DNA from: an uncultured Parabacteroides sp.
GTDB taxonomy: Bacteria; Bacteroidota; Bacteroidia; Bacteroidales; Tannerellaceae
DNA length: 64,000 bases
Assembly: GCA_934718155.1 (NCBI GenBank)
Contig: CAKUZF010000006.1
Coordinates: 1-64,000 of the forward strand
Reading direction: 5' to 3'
The number at the start of each line of letters is the position of its first letter. Position 1 is the first letter of the stretch. This document shows, one piece after another, positions 24,990-32,969 of the stretch. The translations under genes were made by a program, and so were the position numbers. The notes beneath the pieces are model-generated. The model saw nothing but the letters and a program-made list of their open reading frames with translations. It did not search any database and was not told where the DNA came from.

Positions 24990-25781
24990 ATGGCAAAACT
25001 GATAGACACGCATTGCCACCTGTATCTGGACGATTTCGATCCGGAGCAGGAGGCGCTGCTCGCTGCTGCGCAAGCATCGGGCATCGACACCTTGTTGATG
25101 CCAAATGTCGATTTGGAGACCGTGGATCGGATGCATGCCCTTTGCGACAAGCACCCCGACTGCTGTTTCCCCATGATGGGGCTTCATCCGACGAGTGTGA
25201 ATGCCGATTATGCCGCTGCGCTTCGGCAGATCGAGGGCAATCTGGGTAAACGCGCTTATTGCGCGATTGGCGAGATCGGCATCGATTTGTATTGGGACAA
25301 GAGCTACCTGAGGGAGCAAATCGTCGCCTTCGAGGAGCAGCTTCGTTGGAGTATCGACTTGGGCTTGCCGGTGGCCATCCACACGCGTGAAGCCTACCCC
25401 GAAGTGCTCAACTCTATATATAAGGTAGGGGCAGACCGTTTGAGGGGTGTTTTCCATAGTTTCACAGGGACGGCCGAAGAGCTTGCTGAAGTCGACAAAT
25501 TGCCTGGATTCAAGATTGGCGTGAATGGCGTAGTGACTTTCAAGAACGCAAAGCTCGCCGAGACACTCCGTCAGCAGACCTCGATGGATCGAATCGTTTT
25601 CGAGACGGATGCACCCTATTTGGCCCCTGTTCCCTATCGAGGCCGACGTAATGAGCCGGTTTATATCTGGAAGACGGTCGAAAAGGTGGCTGCTATCTTT
25701 GAAATAACCCCAGAAAAAGCAGTGGAAAAAGCGCGAGAAAACGCTCAGAAATTGTTTAATAACATAAATCTGATGCTTTAA
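24990..25781 (+). CDS. tatD: TatD-family metal-dependent hydrolase
   Basis: TatD-family proteins are cytoplasmic TIM-barrel enzymes with DNase activity, with metal ligands from His, Glu and Asp. The 263-residue protein starts with LIDTHCHLYLDDF, has GLHPTSV, AIGEIGIDLYWD, PVAIHTREA, GVFHSFTGTAEE and FETDAPYLAPVPYRGRRNEP, which are the family motifs in order. The length is normal. Despite the name it is not part of the Tat secretion pathway. Confidence 0.93.
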   Translation: MAKLIDTHCHLYLDDFDPEQEALLAAAQASGIDTLLMPNVDLETVDRMHALCDKHPDCCFPMMGLHPTSVNADYAAALRQIEGNLGKRAYCAIGEIGIDLYWDKSYLREQIVAFEEQLRWSIDLGLPVAIHTREAYPEVLNSIYKVGADRLRGVFHSFTGTAEELAEVDKLPGFKIGVNGVVTFKNAKLAETLRQQTSMDRIVFETDAPYLAPVPYRGRRNEPVYIWKTVEKVAAIFEITPEKAVEKARENAQKLFNNINLML

Positions 25782-25847
25782 GCACTTTTTTTTGGAACTA
25801 TTTGAAATTTGTTCGGTCTAAATTGTGCGTATGTCAAGCAAAAAGTA

Positions 25848-25855
25848 TAGATTTG
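25848..25855 (+). promoter_or_regulatory. -7 box upstream of tRNA-Ser and the exb operon
   Basis: TAGATTTG matches TAnnTTTG. It lies about 70 bases before the tRNA. No further promoter box was found between the tRNA and exbB. Confidence 0.5.
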
Positions 25856-25926
25856 TGCACTGAAATGACTGAGGAGCGGAATAAGCAAGCTTTGGTGCCT
25901 GTTCAGTCAAGGGCAAGCGGATAACT

Positions 25927-26014
25927 GGAGAGATGCTCGAGTGGTTGAAGAGGCACGCCTGGAAAGCGTGTAAACCCCTAAAGGGTTTCGCGGGTTCGAA
26001 TCCCGCTCTCTCCG
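25927..26014 (+). tRNA. tRNA-Ser (anticodon GGA)
   Basis: An 88-base class II tRNA with acceptor arms GGAGAGA/TCTCTCC, anticodon stem CACGC/GCGTG around loop CTGGAAA (anticodon GGA), a long variable arm (AACCCCTAAAGGGTTT) and T-loop GTTCGAATC. The discriminator is G, as expected for serine. CCA is not encoded. Confidence 0.96.
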
Positions 26015-26100
26015 CAGTGGGTTTTACCATGAATTGAAATAATAACAAAAAAATAAAAACAAACAAAGGAGAATTATTAATCTTAAAAATTAAACACACA

Positions 26101-26847
26101 ATGAAAAAGTTTTTCGCAAAAGCATTCTTGGGCTTATGCGCCCTTGGAACTTCTACCGTAGCATTCGCACAGGACGCTGCAGAAGCAGCTGCACCGGCAG
26201 TTGAGGGAGGTATGTATCAGGCATTAAAGACAAAGTTTATCGAGGGTGGTGCAGACTTCATGAGTTTGGTTGCTATCGCTTTGATCTTCGGTTTGGCTTT
26301 CTGCTTGGAGAGAATTATCTACTTGAACTTGGCTGAGACAAACTCAAGCAAGCTGTTGAAGGGCATCGAGGAGGCATTGGCTAAGGGTGATGTTGAGGGC
26401 GCAAAGACTATCGCACGCGACACAAGAGGTCCTATCGCATCTATCGCTTACCAGGGCTTGATGAGAATCGATCAGGGTATCGACGTAGTTGAGAAGTCAA
26501 TCGTATCTTACGGTGGTGTACAGGGCGGTCTGTTGGAGAAGAACCTCTCTTGGATCACATTGTTTATCGCTATGGCTCCGTCACTCGGATTCTTGGGTAC
26601 TGTAGTAGGTATGATCATGGCGTTCGATAAGATCGAGCAGGTTGGTGATATCAGCCCGACGGTTGTTGCAGGTGGTATGAAGGTGGCTTTGATTACTACC
26701 GTAGGTGGTTTGATCGTAGCTTTGATTCTGCAGATTTTCTACAACTATTTGCTGAGCAAGCTGGAGGCTATCCTGAACCAGATGGAGGATGCTTCTATCA
26801 CATTGCTTGACTTGGTTATCAAATACAACGTCAAATTCAAAAAATAA
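26101..26847 (+). CDS. exbB: MotA/TolQ/ExbB-family proton channel subunit
   Basis: With ExbD-type partners it forms the inner-membrane proton channel that energises TonB or Tol systems. The 248-residue protein starts with a signal-like segment (to about AFAQ, residue 24), then three membrane helices (about 50-70, 155-180 with PSLGFLGTVVGMIMAF, and 198-222 with GMKVALITTVGGLIVALIL). The cytoplasmic loop between helices 1 and 2 carries charged helices. It leads a four-gene operon: exbB, a small membrane protein, and two exbD-like genes. Confidence 0.9.
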   Translation: MKKFFAKAFLGLCALGTSTVAFAQDAAEAAAPAVEGGMYQALKTKFIEGGADFMSLVAIALIFGLAFCLERIIYLNLAETNSSKLLKGIEEALAKGDVEGAKTIARDTRGPIASIAYQGLMRIDQGIDVVEKSIVSYGGVQGGLLEKNLSWITLFIAMAPSLGFLGTVVGMIMAFDKIEQVGDISPTVVAGGMKVALITTVGGLIVALILQIFYNYLLSKLEAILNQMEDASITLLDLVIKYNVKFKK

Positions 26848-26855
26848 TCTGAATT

Positions 26856-27329
26856 ATGGCAGTTACTAAAATTAGAAAAATATCTAGCTGGACGCTGCTG
26901 ATCTGCTCTTTGATCAGTATCGTAGTGCTGGGTATGTTTTACGCCGGTGGAGTCGTAGACCCTGCCGCTGAGCTCCAGGAGCCCATCTATACTGGGTTGC
27001 TTATCGACTGGACATCTGCGTTGTTCTTTGTGACAATTATTAGTACTGTATTGTTCGCAGTATGGCAGTTCTTGACACTGTTGAAGACTAATCCGAAGGA
27101 GGCTATCTCTTCTTTGGCTGTATTGGTTCTGTTCGTGGGTCTGTTGTTCGTTACTTATGCAATGGGTGATGACACGCCGTTGACTGGATTGAATGCAGAT
27201 TCTCAGCAGTATAATACGGCTGGTTGGTTGAAGATCTCTGATATGTGGATTTTTTCAACTATCGCTTTGGTTGCAGCTATCCTCGCTTGTGTAGTTTGGG
27301 GCTCAATCAAGAAGATTATGGGTAAGTAA
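26856..27329 (+). CDS. Small four-helix membrane protein of the exb operon
   Basis: No family recognised. The 157-residue protein has about four hydrophobic segments: 11-32 (WTLLICSLISIVVLGMFYAG), 48-70, 84-103 (SLAVLVLFVGLLFVTYAMG) and 131-150 (IFSTIALVAAILACVVWGSI). The short soluble loop between helices 3 and 4 is DDTPLTGLNADSQQYNTAG. It starts eight bases after exbB and precedes exbD by 34. Its fixed place between channel genes suggests a role in the same complex; that is inference. Confidence 0.7.
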   Translation: MAVTKIRKISSWTLLICSLISIVVLGMFYAGGVVDPAAELQEPIYTGLLIDWTSALFFVTIISTVLFAVWQFLTLLKTNPKEAISSLAVLVLFVGLLFVTYAMGDDTPLTGLNADSQQYNTAGWLKISDMWIFSTIALVAAILACVVWGSIKKIMGK

Positions 27330-27363
27330 TAGGTAATATTGAATTTGATAAAACAAGAAAGAA

Positions 27364-27954
27364 ATGGGTAAGAAAAGAAAGACACCGGGTATCAATGGTT
27401 CTTCTTCAGCCGATATTGCTTTCATGTTGCTTATCTTCTTCCTTATTACGACATCAATGGATACAGATAAGGGTTTGGCAAGACGTTTGCCGCCTCCTGT
27501 ACCTAAAGATCAGAAGAGTGATGCCGATGTGGACATCAAGAAGAGAAACCTCTTGGTTGTATTGATCAACAGTAACAACCAAATTCTTTGCGGTGACCAG
27601 TTTGTCGACATCAAGCAATTGAAAGACAAGATCAAGGAGTTCATTGATAACCCGTACAACGACGAGCATAAGCCTGAACGTGTTGAGGTGGATGTTCCGT
27701 TCTTCGGTAAGCGAATGGTTACAAAGAACCACGTTATCTCTTTGCAGAATGACCGTGGTACAGAGTACCAAGCTTATATTAATGTACAGAACGAGATTGC
27801 AGCAGCTTATAACGAGTTGAGAGATGGTGTTTCCAAGGAGCAATTCGGTAAGGCTTTTGCAGACTTGAATGACGAACAACAAAAGGCAGTTCAGCAGATC
27901 TATCCGCAGAAGATCTCTGAGGCAGAGCCTAAAAACTATGGAGCTACGAAGTAA
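27364..27954 (+). CDS. exbD: ExbD/TolR-family biopolymer transport protein
   Basis: Proton-channel partner of ExbB with one membrane helix and a periplasmic domain. In this 196-residue protein the helix is at about 15-33 (ADIAFMLLIFFLITTSMD), with the conserved intramembrane aspartate in ADIAF. It is longer than typical ExbD (about 140 residues), with extra periplasmic sequence after LLVVLINSNNQILCGDQ and a charged C-terminus. It is followed two bases later by a second exbD-like gene. Confidence 0.88.
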   Translation: MGKKRKTPGINGSSSADIAFMLLIFFLITTSMDTDKGLARRLPPPVPKDQKSDADVDIKKRNLLVVLINSNNQILCGDQFVDIKQLKDKIKEFIDNPYNDEHKPERVEVDVPFFGKRMVTKNHVISLQNDRGTEYQAYINVQNEIAAAYNELRDGVSKEQFGKAFADLNDEQQKAVQQIYPQKISEAEPKNYGATK

Positions 27955-27956
27955 TT

Positions 27957-28424
27957 ATGGGAAAGTTTAGTAAAGCGGGCGGTCGTGAAATGCCCGAATT
28001 GAATACCTCATCACTTCCTGACTTGGTGTTCGCTTTCTTGTTCTTCATCATGATGGTAACATCTATGCGTGAGGTAACTTTGAAGGTTGAGTTCCATGCT
28101 CCGCAGGCTACTGAGTTGCAAAAGTTGGAGAAGAAATCTTTGGTGACGTTTATCTATGTAGGTAAACCGACAAGAGACTTGCGTGCTAAGATGGGTTCTG
28201 AGACTCGTATTCAGTTGAACGATGCTTTCGCAGAGACTTCTGAGATTCAGGATTACATCGCTCAGGAGAAGTCTTCAATGAAGGAGGAGGATCAGCCGTT
28301 TATGACGGTATCTATCAAGGCTGACAAAGAGACCAAGATGGGTACGATCACCGATATCAAGCAGGCTCTTCGTGAGGCGTATGCATTGAAGATCAGCTAC
28401 TCTGCTGCTCAACGCATTGATTAA
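27957..28424 (+). CDS. exbD: Second ExbD/TolR-family protein
   Basis: The 155-residue protein has the same plan: a short cytoplasmic start (EMPELNTSS), a membrane helix at about 18-38 (LPDLVFAFLFFIMMVTSM) with the intramembrane aspartate in PDLVF, and a periplasmic domain (VTFIYVGKP, IKQALREAYALKISYSAA). The ancestral ADIAF motif is changed to PDLVF. Two different ExbD proteins beside one ExbB suggest a heteromeric channel. It ends at a strong terminator. Confidence 0.86.
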   Translation: MGKFSKAGGREMPELNTSSLPDLVFAFLFFIMMVTSMREVTLKVEFHAPQATELQKLEKKSLVTFIYVGKPTRDLRAKMGSETRIQLNDAFAETSEIQDYIAQEKSSMKEEDQPFMTVSIKADKETKMGTITDIKQALREAYALKISYSAAQRID

Positions 28425-28445
28425 TTTCAAAGTGTACTAGATAAG

Positions 28446-28481
28446 AAAAGCCGTTGCTCTTAGGGGCGACGGCTTTTTTTA
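28446..28481. terminator. Bidirectional terminator, exb operon and ribonuclease H gene
   Basis: AAAGCCGT pairs with ACGGCTTT through a GC-rich stem with a short loop, followed on the plus strand by seven T; A-run on the other side. Confidence 0.88.
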
Positions 28482-28485
28482 TGCT

Positions 28486-29127
28486 TTATTTCCGACCGAA
28501 ATCGGCCGGTATTTCTCCCCACACGGAGGTTTCCCATTTGATGATCTTATTTGTGTAGCTGTTGTTTTCGAGCCAATGTTCCGCCCGCTCAATCAAATCG
28601 AAGATAGGTGCATTGGCTGTAGTACGAGCCAAGAGCGTTTTGCACTTCTTTTTCTTTACCCAACTGATGGCGTTGCGACTGTCGGAATAGACGGGTAAGT
28701 CGCTCCCTTTCTGTTTCAGCAAAGCGAGACCGTGTACCAAGGCCAGAAACTCGCCTATATTGTTTGTTCCCTCTTTGAGTGGCCCCATGTGGAAGATCTC
28801 TTGTCCATTGGCGGTATAGACCCCCCTATACTCCATGTCGCCCGGATTGCCACTGCAGGCCGCATCTACGGCTATACTCTCTGGGATGGGGCTGCCAACG
28901 GGAGTCTCTTCTTTCCACTTCGCTATGGCTTTGGGCGACGAGACCTTTTGCAGATAGGTCGTGTAGCCAGCCTGCAGAGCCTCCTCGGCTTCCGATTCCG
29001 TATCGAATGCTTTGTATTTGGCTCCTGCGAAGCCATCTACTTGCGCTTTGCAGTCGTTCCATTGGGTGTAGATGCCGGGTTGCACCCCTTTCCATACCAC
29101 GTAGTATTTACTTTTCTTCTTAGCCAT
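28486..29127 (-). CDS. rnhA: Ribonuclease H with N-terminal viroplasmin/HBD-like domain
   Basis: Cuts the RNA strand of RNA-DNA hybrids. The 213-residue protein starts with the hybrid-binding domain (KYYVVWKGVQPGIYTQWNDC, with FDTESEAEEAL; about 1-50), then the RNase HI domain with SIAVDAACSGNPGDMEYRG, the conserved glutamate in NIGEFLALVHGL, and the aspartate in YSDSRNAISWV. An upstream in-frame ATG at 29172 lies beyond the promoter box at 29148-29155, so 29127 (MAKKKSKYY) is the better start. Confidence 0.92.
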   Translation of the reverse strand: MAKKKSKYYVVWKGVQPGIYTQWNDCKAQVDGFAGAKYKAFDTESEAEEALQAGYTTYLQKVSSPKAIAKWKEETPVGSPIPESIAVDAACSGNPGDMEYRGVYTANGQEIFHMGPLKEGTNNIGEFLALVHGLALLKQKGSDLPVYSDSRNAISWVKKKKCKTLLARTTANAPIFDLIERAEHWLENNSYTNKIIKWETSVWGEIPADFGRK

Positions 29128-29147
29128 CTTTTGCTCGGTTTGGTCTG

Positions 29148-29155
29148 CAAAATTA
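29148..29155 (-). promoter_or_regulatory. -7 box of the ribonuclease H gene
   Basis: TAATTTTG on the minus strand, 21 bases before the ATG at 29127. It decides against the longer start at 29172. Confidence 0.55.
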
Positions 29156-29227
29156 CAATTTCTCACTGACATGGCTGTTTGCTGGTCGAAGGATTTGGTT
29201 CCTTGCTTGATTTTCTGGGCGAATCGG

Positions 29228-29257
29228 TTTGTCGCACCAAGAAAAAGTTTACTTTTG
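29228..29257 (+). promoter_or_regulatory. aroK promoter
   Basis: TTTG (29228-29231) and TACTTTTG (29250-29257), 18 bases apart, 21 bases before the ATG at 29279. It excludes the longer frame from 29171. Confidence 0.65.
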
Positions 29258-29278
29258 CATTCATTATATCAAACAGTT

Positions 29279-29806
29279 ATGAACCGAATTTTTTTGGTCG
29301 GGTATATGGGGGCTGGAAAGACAACTATTGGCAAAGTGCTGTCGAAGTTGATCGGCCTTACCTTTATCGACTTGGATTATTATATTGAGGGCCGTTTTCG
29401 CAAGACCGTTGCCCAGCTCTTCGCCGAGCGAGGAGAGGAGGGCTTCCGATCAATCGAGCGCAATATGCTGCACGAGGTGGCCGAATTTGAGGATGTGTTG
29501 GTCTCGACAGGCGGTGGAACTCCCTGTTTCTTCGACAACATGGAGTTCATGAACCAGCAGGGTACGACCATCTATTTGCAAGTCTCGGTAGACGAATTGG
29601 CCAGCCGATTGGAGGTGTGTAAGCACACCCGCCCAGTGTTGAAGAATCGCACGGGCGACGAGCTAAAGGCCTTTGTTGCCGAGAGCCTTTCTGGCAGATT
29701 GCCTTTCTATCAGAAGGCAAGCATCGTGTTCGATGCCAACGAACTGATGACGGAGGCGGATGCCTACGCACTGTCGGAGCAACTCAAGAAACTAATTGAA
29801 CCATGA
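29279..29806 (+). CDS. aroK: Shikimate kinase
   Basis: Phosphorylates shikimate in the pathway to chorismate and the aromatic amino acids. With the start at 29279 the protein has 175 residues, the normal size. The P-loop is GYMGAGKTT (Gly8-Thr16), followed by FIDLDYYIEGR with the shikimate-binding aspartate, and STGGGTPCF. TRPVLKN forms the lid region. The frame extends upstream to 29171, but the promoter at 29228-29257 and family alignment favour MNRIFLVGY. The alanine dehydrogenase start codon follows one base after the stop. Confidence 0.94.
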   Translation: MNRIFLVGYMGAGKTTIGKVLSKLIGLTFIDLDYYIEGRFRKTVAQLFAERGEEGFRSIERNMLHEVAEFEDVLVSTGGGTPCFFDNMEFMNQQGTTIYLQVSVDELASRLEVCKHTRPVLKNRTGDELKAFVAESLSGRLPFYQKASIVFDANELMTEADAYALSEQLKKLIEP

Positions 29807-29807
29807 T

Positions 29808-31019
29808 ATGACGAAGAAGGGCGAATCATCCTATGCGCAAGGCTATCTGCCGCATGAATTGCTTCAGTCCGTACAGCAGGCCAACCATAGTTTGCTGTTG
29901 GGCATTCCTTGCGAGCGTTTCAAAGGTGAGCGACGAGTTGCGCTTACTCCTGAGGCGGTCGATCTGTTGACGCAGGCAGGACACCGGGTGTGGGTCGAGA
30001 CCGGTGCTGGCTTAGGAATCAACTATGCCGATAACCATTATGCCGAGGCGGGCGCCCAGATTGTGAGTTCGCCCGAGGAGGTGTATCAAGCCGATATCAT
30101 CTTGAAGATCCTACCTCCCACCTTGGCCGAAGTGGAATGGATGCGCCCCCGAGCGGCCCTCTTCTCTTTTGTGCCCTTCAATATACTCTCTAAAGAAATC
30201 TTGCTACGTCTGATCGCCAAGCGCATCACGGCTTTTGCTTATGAATTGATCTCCGACGAATGTAATTTCATCCCTATGTTGAATGCCACTTCAGAGATCG
30301 AGGGAGCTACGGCGATCACCATCGCCTCCGAGCTGTTGAGCAATACGCAAGGCGGCAAAGGCATCCTGCTGGGCGGCATTCCAGGTGTCGCTCCCACCGA
30401 AGTGGTCATTATCGGAGCTGGCAATGCGGGCACCGTGGCTGCCCGAGCCGCTATGGCACTTGGCGCATTTGTCAAGGTGTTCGACGACGATTTGAATCAA
30501 CTACGTGCTATTCATCAAACCTTGGGTCAGGGCCTTTTCACCTCTACATTCCATCCACATGTGCTGCATAATGCGTTCCGCACGGCCGATGTTGTGATTG
30601 GAGCGATGCGCTATGTGAACGCCCATCGGCGTTATGTGATCGCAACCGATTTAGTGCGCCAGATGAAAAGAGGATCTTTGCTGATCGACCTTCGCATCGG
30701 CCAAGGAGGCTGCTTCGAGACCACTTGCGGTTTGACGCCCGCCGATCCTTCGTTGTTTGAGCGATTCGGGGTGTTACATTATGCGCAGATGAACGTGAGC
30801 AACCGGGTGGCCCGTACCACTTCGATGGCCTATAGCAACATCATGGTTCCACTTCTGACCAGTTTGGGCGAGGCCGGATCGATGGTGGGTAGCATCCATG
30901 CAAACCGGGGTTTTCGCAACGGCGTGTATCTTTACGCAGGTTCACCAGTCAATGAATATGTGGCCCGTGCTTTCAACCTCCCGGCAACCAATTTAGATTT
31001 GTATCTTTCCGCTTTTTAA
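29808..31019 (+). CDS. ald: Alanine dehydrogenase / PNT-family enzyme
   Basis: Interconverts alanine with pyruvate and ammonia using NAD. With ATG at 29808 the product has 403 residues; a TTG at 29796 overlapping aroK is an alternative. IPCERFKGERRVALTPEAV is the family N-terminal signature, the NAD-binding Rossmann motif is VVIIGAGNAGTVAARAAM, and MNVSNRVARTTSMAYSN is the conserved C-terminal segment. It carries about 30 more N-terminal residues than typical Ald, which is usual for Bacteroidota members. Translationally coupled to aroK. Ald fits better than transhydrogenase PntA because there are no membrane helices. Confidence 0.85.
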   Translation: MTKKGESSYAQGYLPHELLQSVQQANHSLLLGIPCERFKGERRVALTPEAVDLLTQAGHRVWVETGAGLGINYADNHYAEAGAQIVSSPEEVYQADIILKILPPTLAEVEWMRPRAALFSFVPFNILSKEILLRLIAKRITAFAYELISDECNFIPMLNATSEIEGATAITIASELLSNTQGGKGILLGGIPGVAPTEVVIIGAGNAGTVAARAAMALGAFVKVFDDDLNQLRAIHQTLGQGLFTSTFHPHVLHNAFRTADVVIGAMRYVNAHRRYVIATDLVRQMKRGSLLIDLRIGQGGCFETTCGLTPADPSLFERFGVLHYAQMNVSNRVARTTSMAYSNIMVPLLTSLGEAGSMVGSIHANRGFRNGVYLYAGSPVNEYVARAFNLPATNLDLYLSAF

Positions 31020-31029
31020 TGACAAAAAG

Positions 31030-31061
31030 TTTTGAGTTATTAAAGTTTATGCGTTACTTTG
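31030..31061 (+). promoter_or_regulatory. korAB promoter
   Basis: TTTTG (31030-31034) and TTACTTTG (31054-31061), 19 bases apart, 50 bases before korA. The -7 box differs from consensus at its second base. Confidence 0.5.
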
Positions 31062-31110
31062 CGGCGATCTAATTACCAAATTTAATGCTTTAAAGCGAAA
31101 TATCGAAATT

Positions 31111-32964
31111 ATGGCAGAACAGACTAAAGTTAAAACACTGGAGAAGGTCGTGATTCGTTTTTCAGGAGACTCAGGCGATGGCATGCAGTTGACCGGAACG
31201 ATTTTCTCGAACTTGTCGGCGGTTTTTGGAAACGAGATTTCTACATTCCCTGACTATCCAGCTGAAGTACGTGCTCCCCAAGGAACACTTAGTGGCGTAT
31301 CTGGATTCCAGGTCCATCTGGGATCTCGTAAGATCTTCACACCGGGCGACAAGGCTGATGTATTAGTAGCCATGAACCCTGCAGCGTTGAAGGTTAATGT
31401 GAAAAACATCAAATCAAACGCAATCGTACTGATTGATACAGACTCGTTTACGAAGGCCGACTTAGATAAGGCTTTGTATACGACCGACGATCCATTCGCT
31501 GAGTTAGGATTGACTGGCGTACAGGTTGTAGCCGCTCCGATCTCTACAATGGTGAAAGATGGCTTGGTTGAGTTCGGTCTCGATAACAAGTCGGCTTTGC
31601 GTTGTAAGAATATGTTTGCATTGGGTTTGGTATGCTGGCTCTTCGAGCGTCCGCTGGACGAAGCAATGCACATGTTGCAGAATAAATTCGCTAAGAAGCC
31701 CGTTATTGCCCAGGCAAATATCAAGGCTTTGACCGATGGATACAACTATGGTCATAACATCCACGCATCTGTTTCTACTTATCGCATCGAGAGTAAGAAG
31801 GCAGAGCCTGGTTTCTATACCGACGTGAATGGTAATAAGGCGACCGCTTATGGCTTGATCGCCGCTGCCGAGAAGTCTGGTTTGCAGCTCTTCTTGGGTA
31901 GCTATCCTATCACTCCGGCTACCGACATCTTGCATGAGTTGGCTAAGCGTAAAGACTTAGGCGTTATCACCGTGCAGGCTGAGGACGAGATCGCAGGTAT
32001 CAGTACCGCTATCGGTGCCAGCTTCGCAGGTTGCTTGGCATGTACCTCAACTTCAGGTCCAGGTTTGGCTTTGAAGAGCGAGGCTATTGGCTTGGGCGTG
32101 ATCGCTGAGTTGCCTTTGGTGGTGATCGACGTGCAGCGTGGTGGCCCCTCAACAGGTTTGCCAACCAAGAGTGAGCAGACCGACTTGATGCAGGCGCTCT
32201 ATGGCCGTAACGGTGAGTGTCCGACAATCGTAGTAGCCGCTTCTACGCCTACCGATTGCTTCGACACCGCATTTTGGGCATGTAAGCTGGCAGTTGAGCA
32301 CATGACTCCGGTTATCCTTTTGAGCGATGCCTTTATCGCTAACGGCTCTTCGGCATGGCGCATCCCTGATTTGGAGAACTATCCGGCCATCACGCCGAAC
32401 TACGTTTCCAACTACCATGGCGAGAAGGTTTGGAAGCCTTACCGTCGTAACAAGGAGACGAAGGTTCGCTACTGGGCTATTCCGGGCACAGAGGGCTTCA
32501 CACATCGTTTGGGCGGCTTGGAGAAGGACTATGACACCAGTGCTATTTCAACTGATCCCGAGAACCACCAGAAGATGGTCAACACCCGTCAGGCAAAGAT
32601 CGACATGGTGGCTGAGTTCATCCCCGAACAGAAGGTTGTCGGCGATGAGGATGCTGATCTCTTGATCGTAGGATGGGGTGGTACCTATGGACACCTCTAC
32701 GAGGCTATGGAGACACTCCAGGAGGCTGGTAAGAAGGTTGCATTGGCTCACTTCAAGTTTATCAATCCGCTGCCTAAGAACACGGCCGAGGTATTGGGTA
32801 AATACAAGAAGGTAGTCGTAGCAGAGCAAAATAATGGTCAGTTCGCTAACTACTTGCGTAGTAAGATCCACGGCTTCGATCCGTATCGTTTCGTCCGTGT
32901 AGAGGGCAGACCTTTCAATGTAGCGCAGTTAGTTGAGGAATTCACGAAAATTTTGGAGGCATAA
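31111..32964 (+). CDS. korA: 2-oxoglutarate:ferredoxin oxidoreductase, alpha (gamma-alpha fused) subunit
   Basis: With KorB it oxidises 2-oxoglutarate to succinyl-CoA with reduction of ferredoxin (or the reverse), replacing the dehydrogenase complex in anaerobes. The 617-residue chain fuses a gamma domain (about 1-200; FSGDSGDGMQLTG, PDYPAEVRAPQGTLSGVSGF) to the alpha pyrimidine-binding domain (GSYPITPATDILHELAK, EDEIAGISTAIGASFAG, TSTSGPGLALKSEA). The five-base spacing to korB and the order alpha then beta are standard. Other 2-oxoacid substrates are possible. Confidence 0.9.
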   Translation: MAEQTKVKTLEKVVIRFSGDSGDGMQLTGTIFSNLSAVFGNEISTFPDYPAEVRAPQGTLSGVSGFQVHLGSRKIFTPGDKADVLVAMNPAALKVNVKNIKSNAIVLIDTDSFTKADLDKALYTTDDPFAELGLTGVQVVAAPISTMVKDGLVEFGLDNKSALRCKNMFALGLVCWLFERPLDEAMHMLQNKFAKKPVIAQANIKALTDGYNYGHNIHASVSTYRIESKKAEPGFYTDVNGNKATAYGLIAAAEKSGLQLFLGSYPITPATDILHELAKRKDLGVITVQAEDEIAGISTAIGASFAGCLACTSTSGPGLALKSEAIGLGVIAELPLVVIDVQRGGPSTGLPTKSEQTDLMQALYGRNGECPTIVVAASTPTDCFDTAFWACKLAVEHMTPVILLSDAFIANGSSAWRIPDLENYPAITPNYVSNYHGEKVWKPYRRNKETKVRYWAIPGTEGFTHRLGGLEKDYDTSAISTDPENHQKMVNTRQAKIDMVAEFIPEQKVVGDEDADLLIVGWGGTYGHLYEAMETLQEAGKKVALAHFKFINPLPKNTAEVLGKYKKVVVAEQNNGQFANYLRSKIHGFDPYRFVRVEGRPFNVAQLVEEFTKILEA

Positions 32965-32969
32965 TCAAG

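Noticed and set aside
29171..29278. 36-residue N-terminal extension of shikimate kinase
   Set aside because: Crosses the aroK promoter and has no family match.
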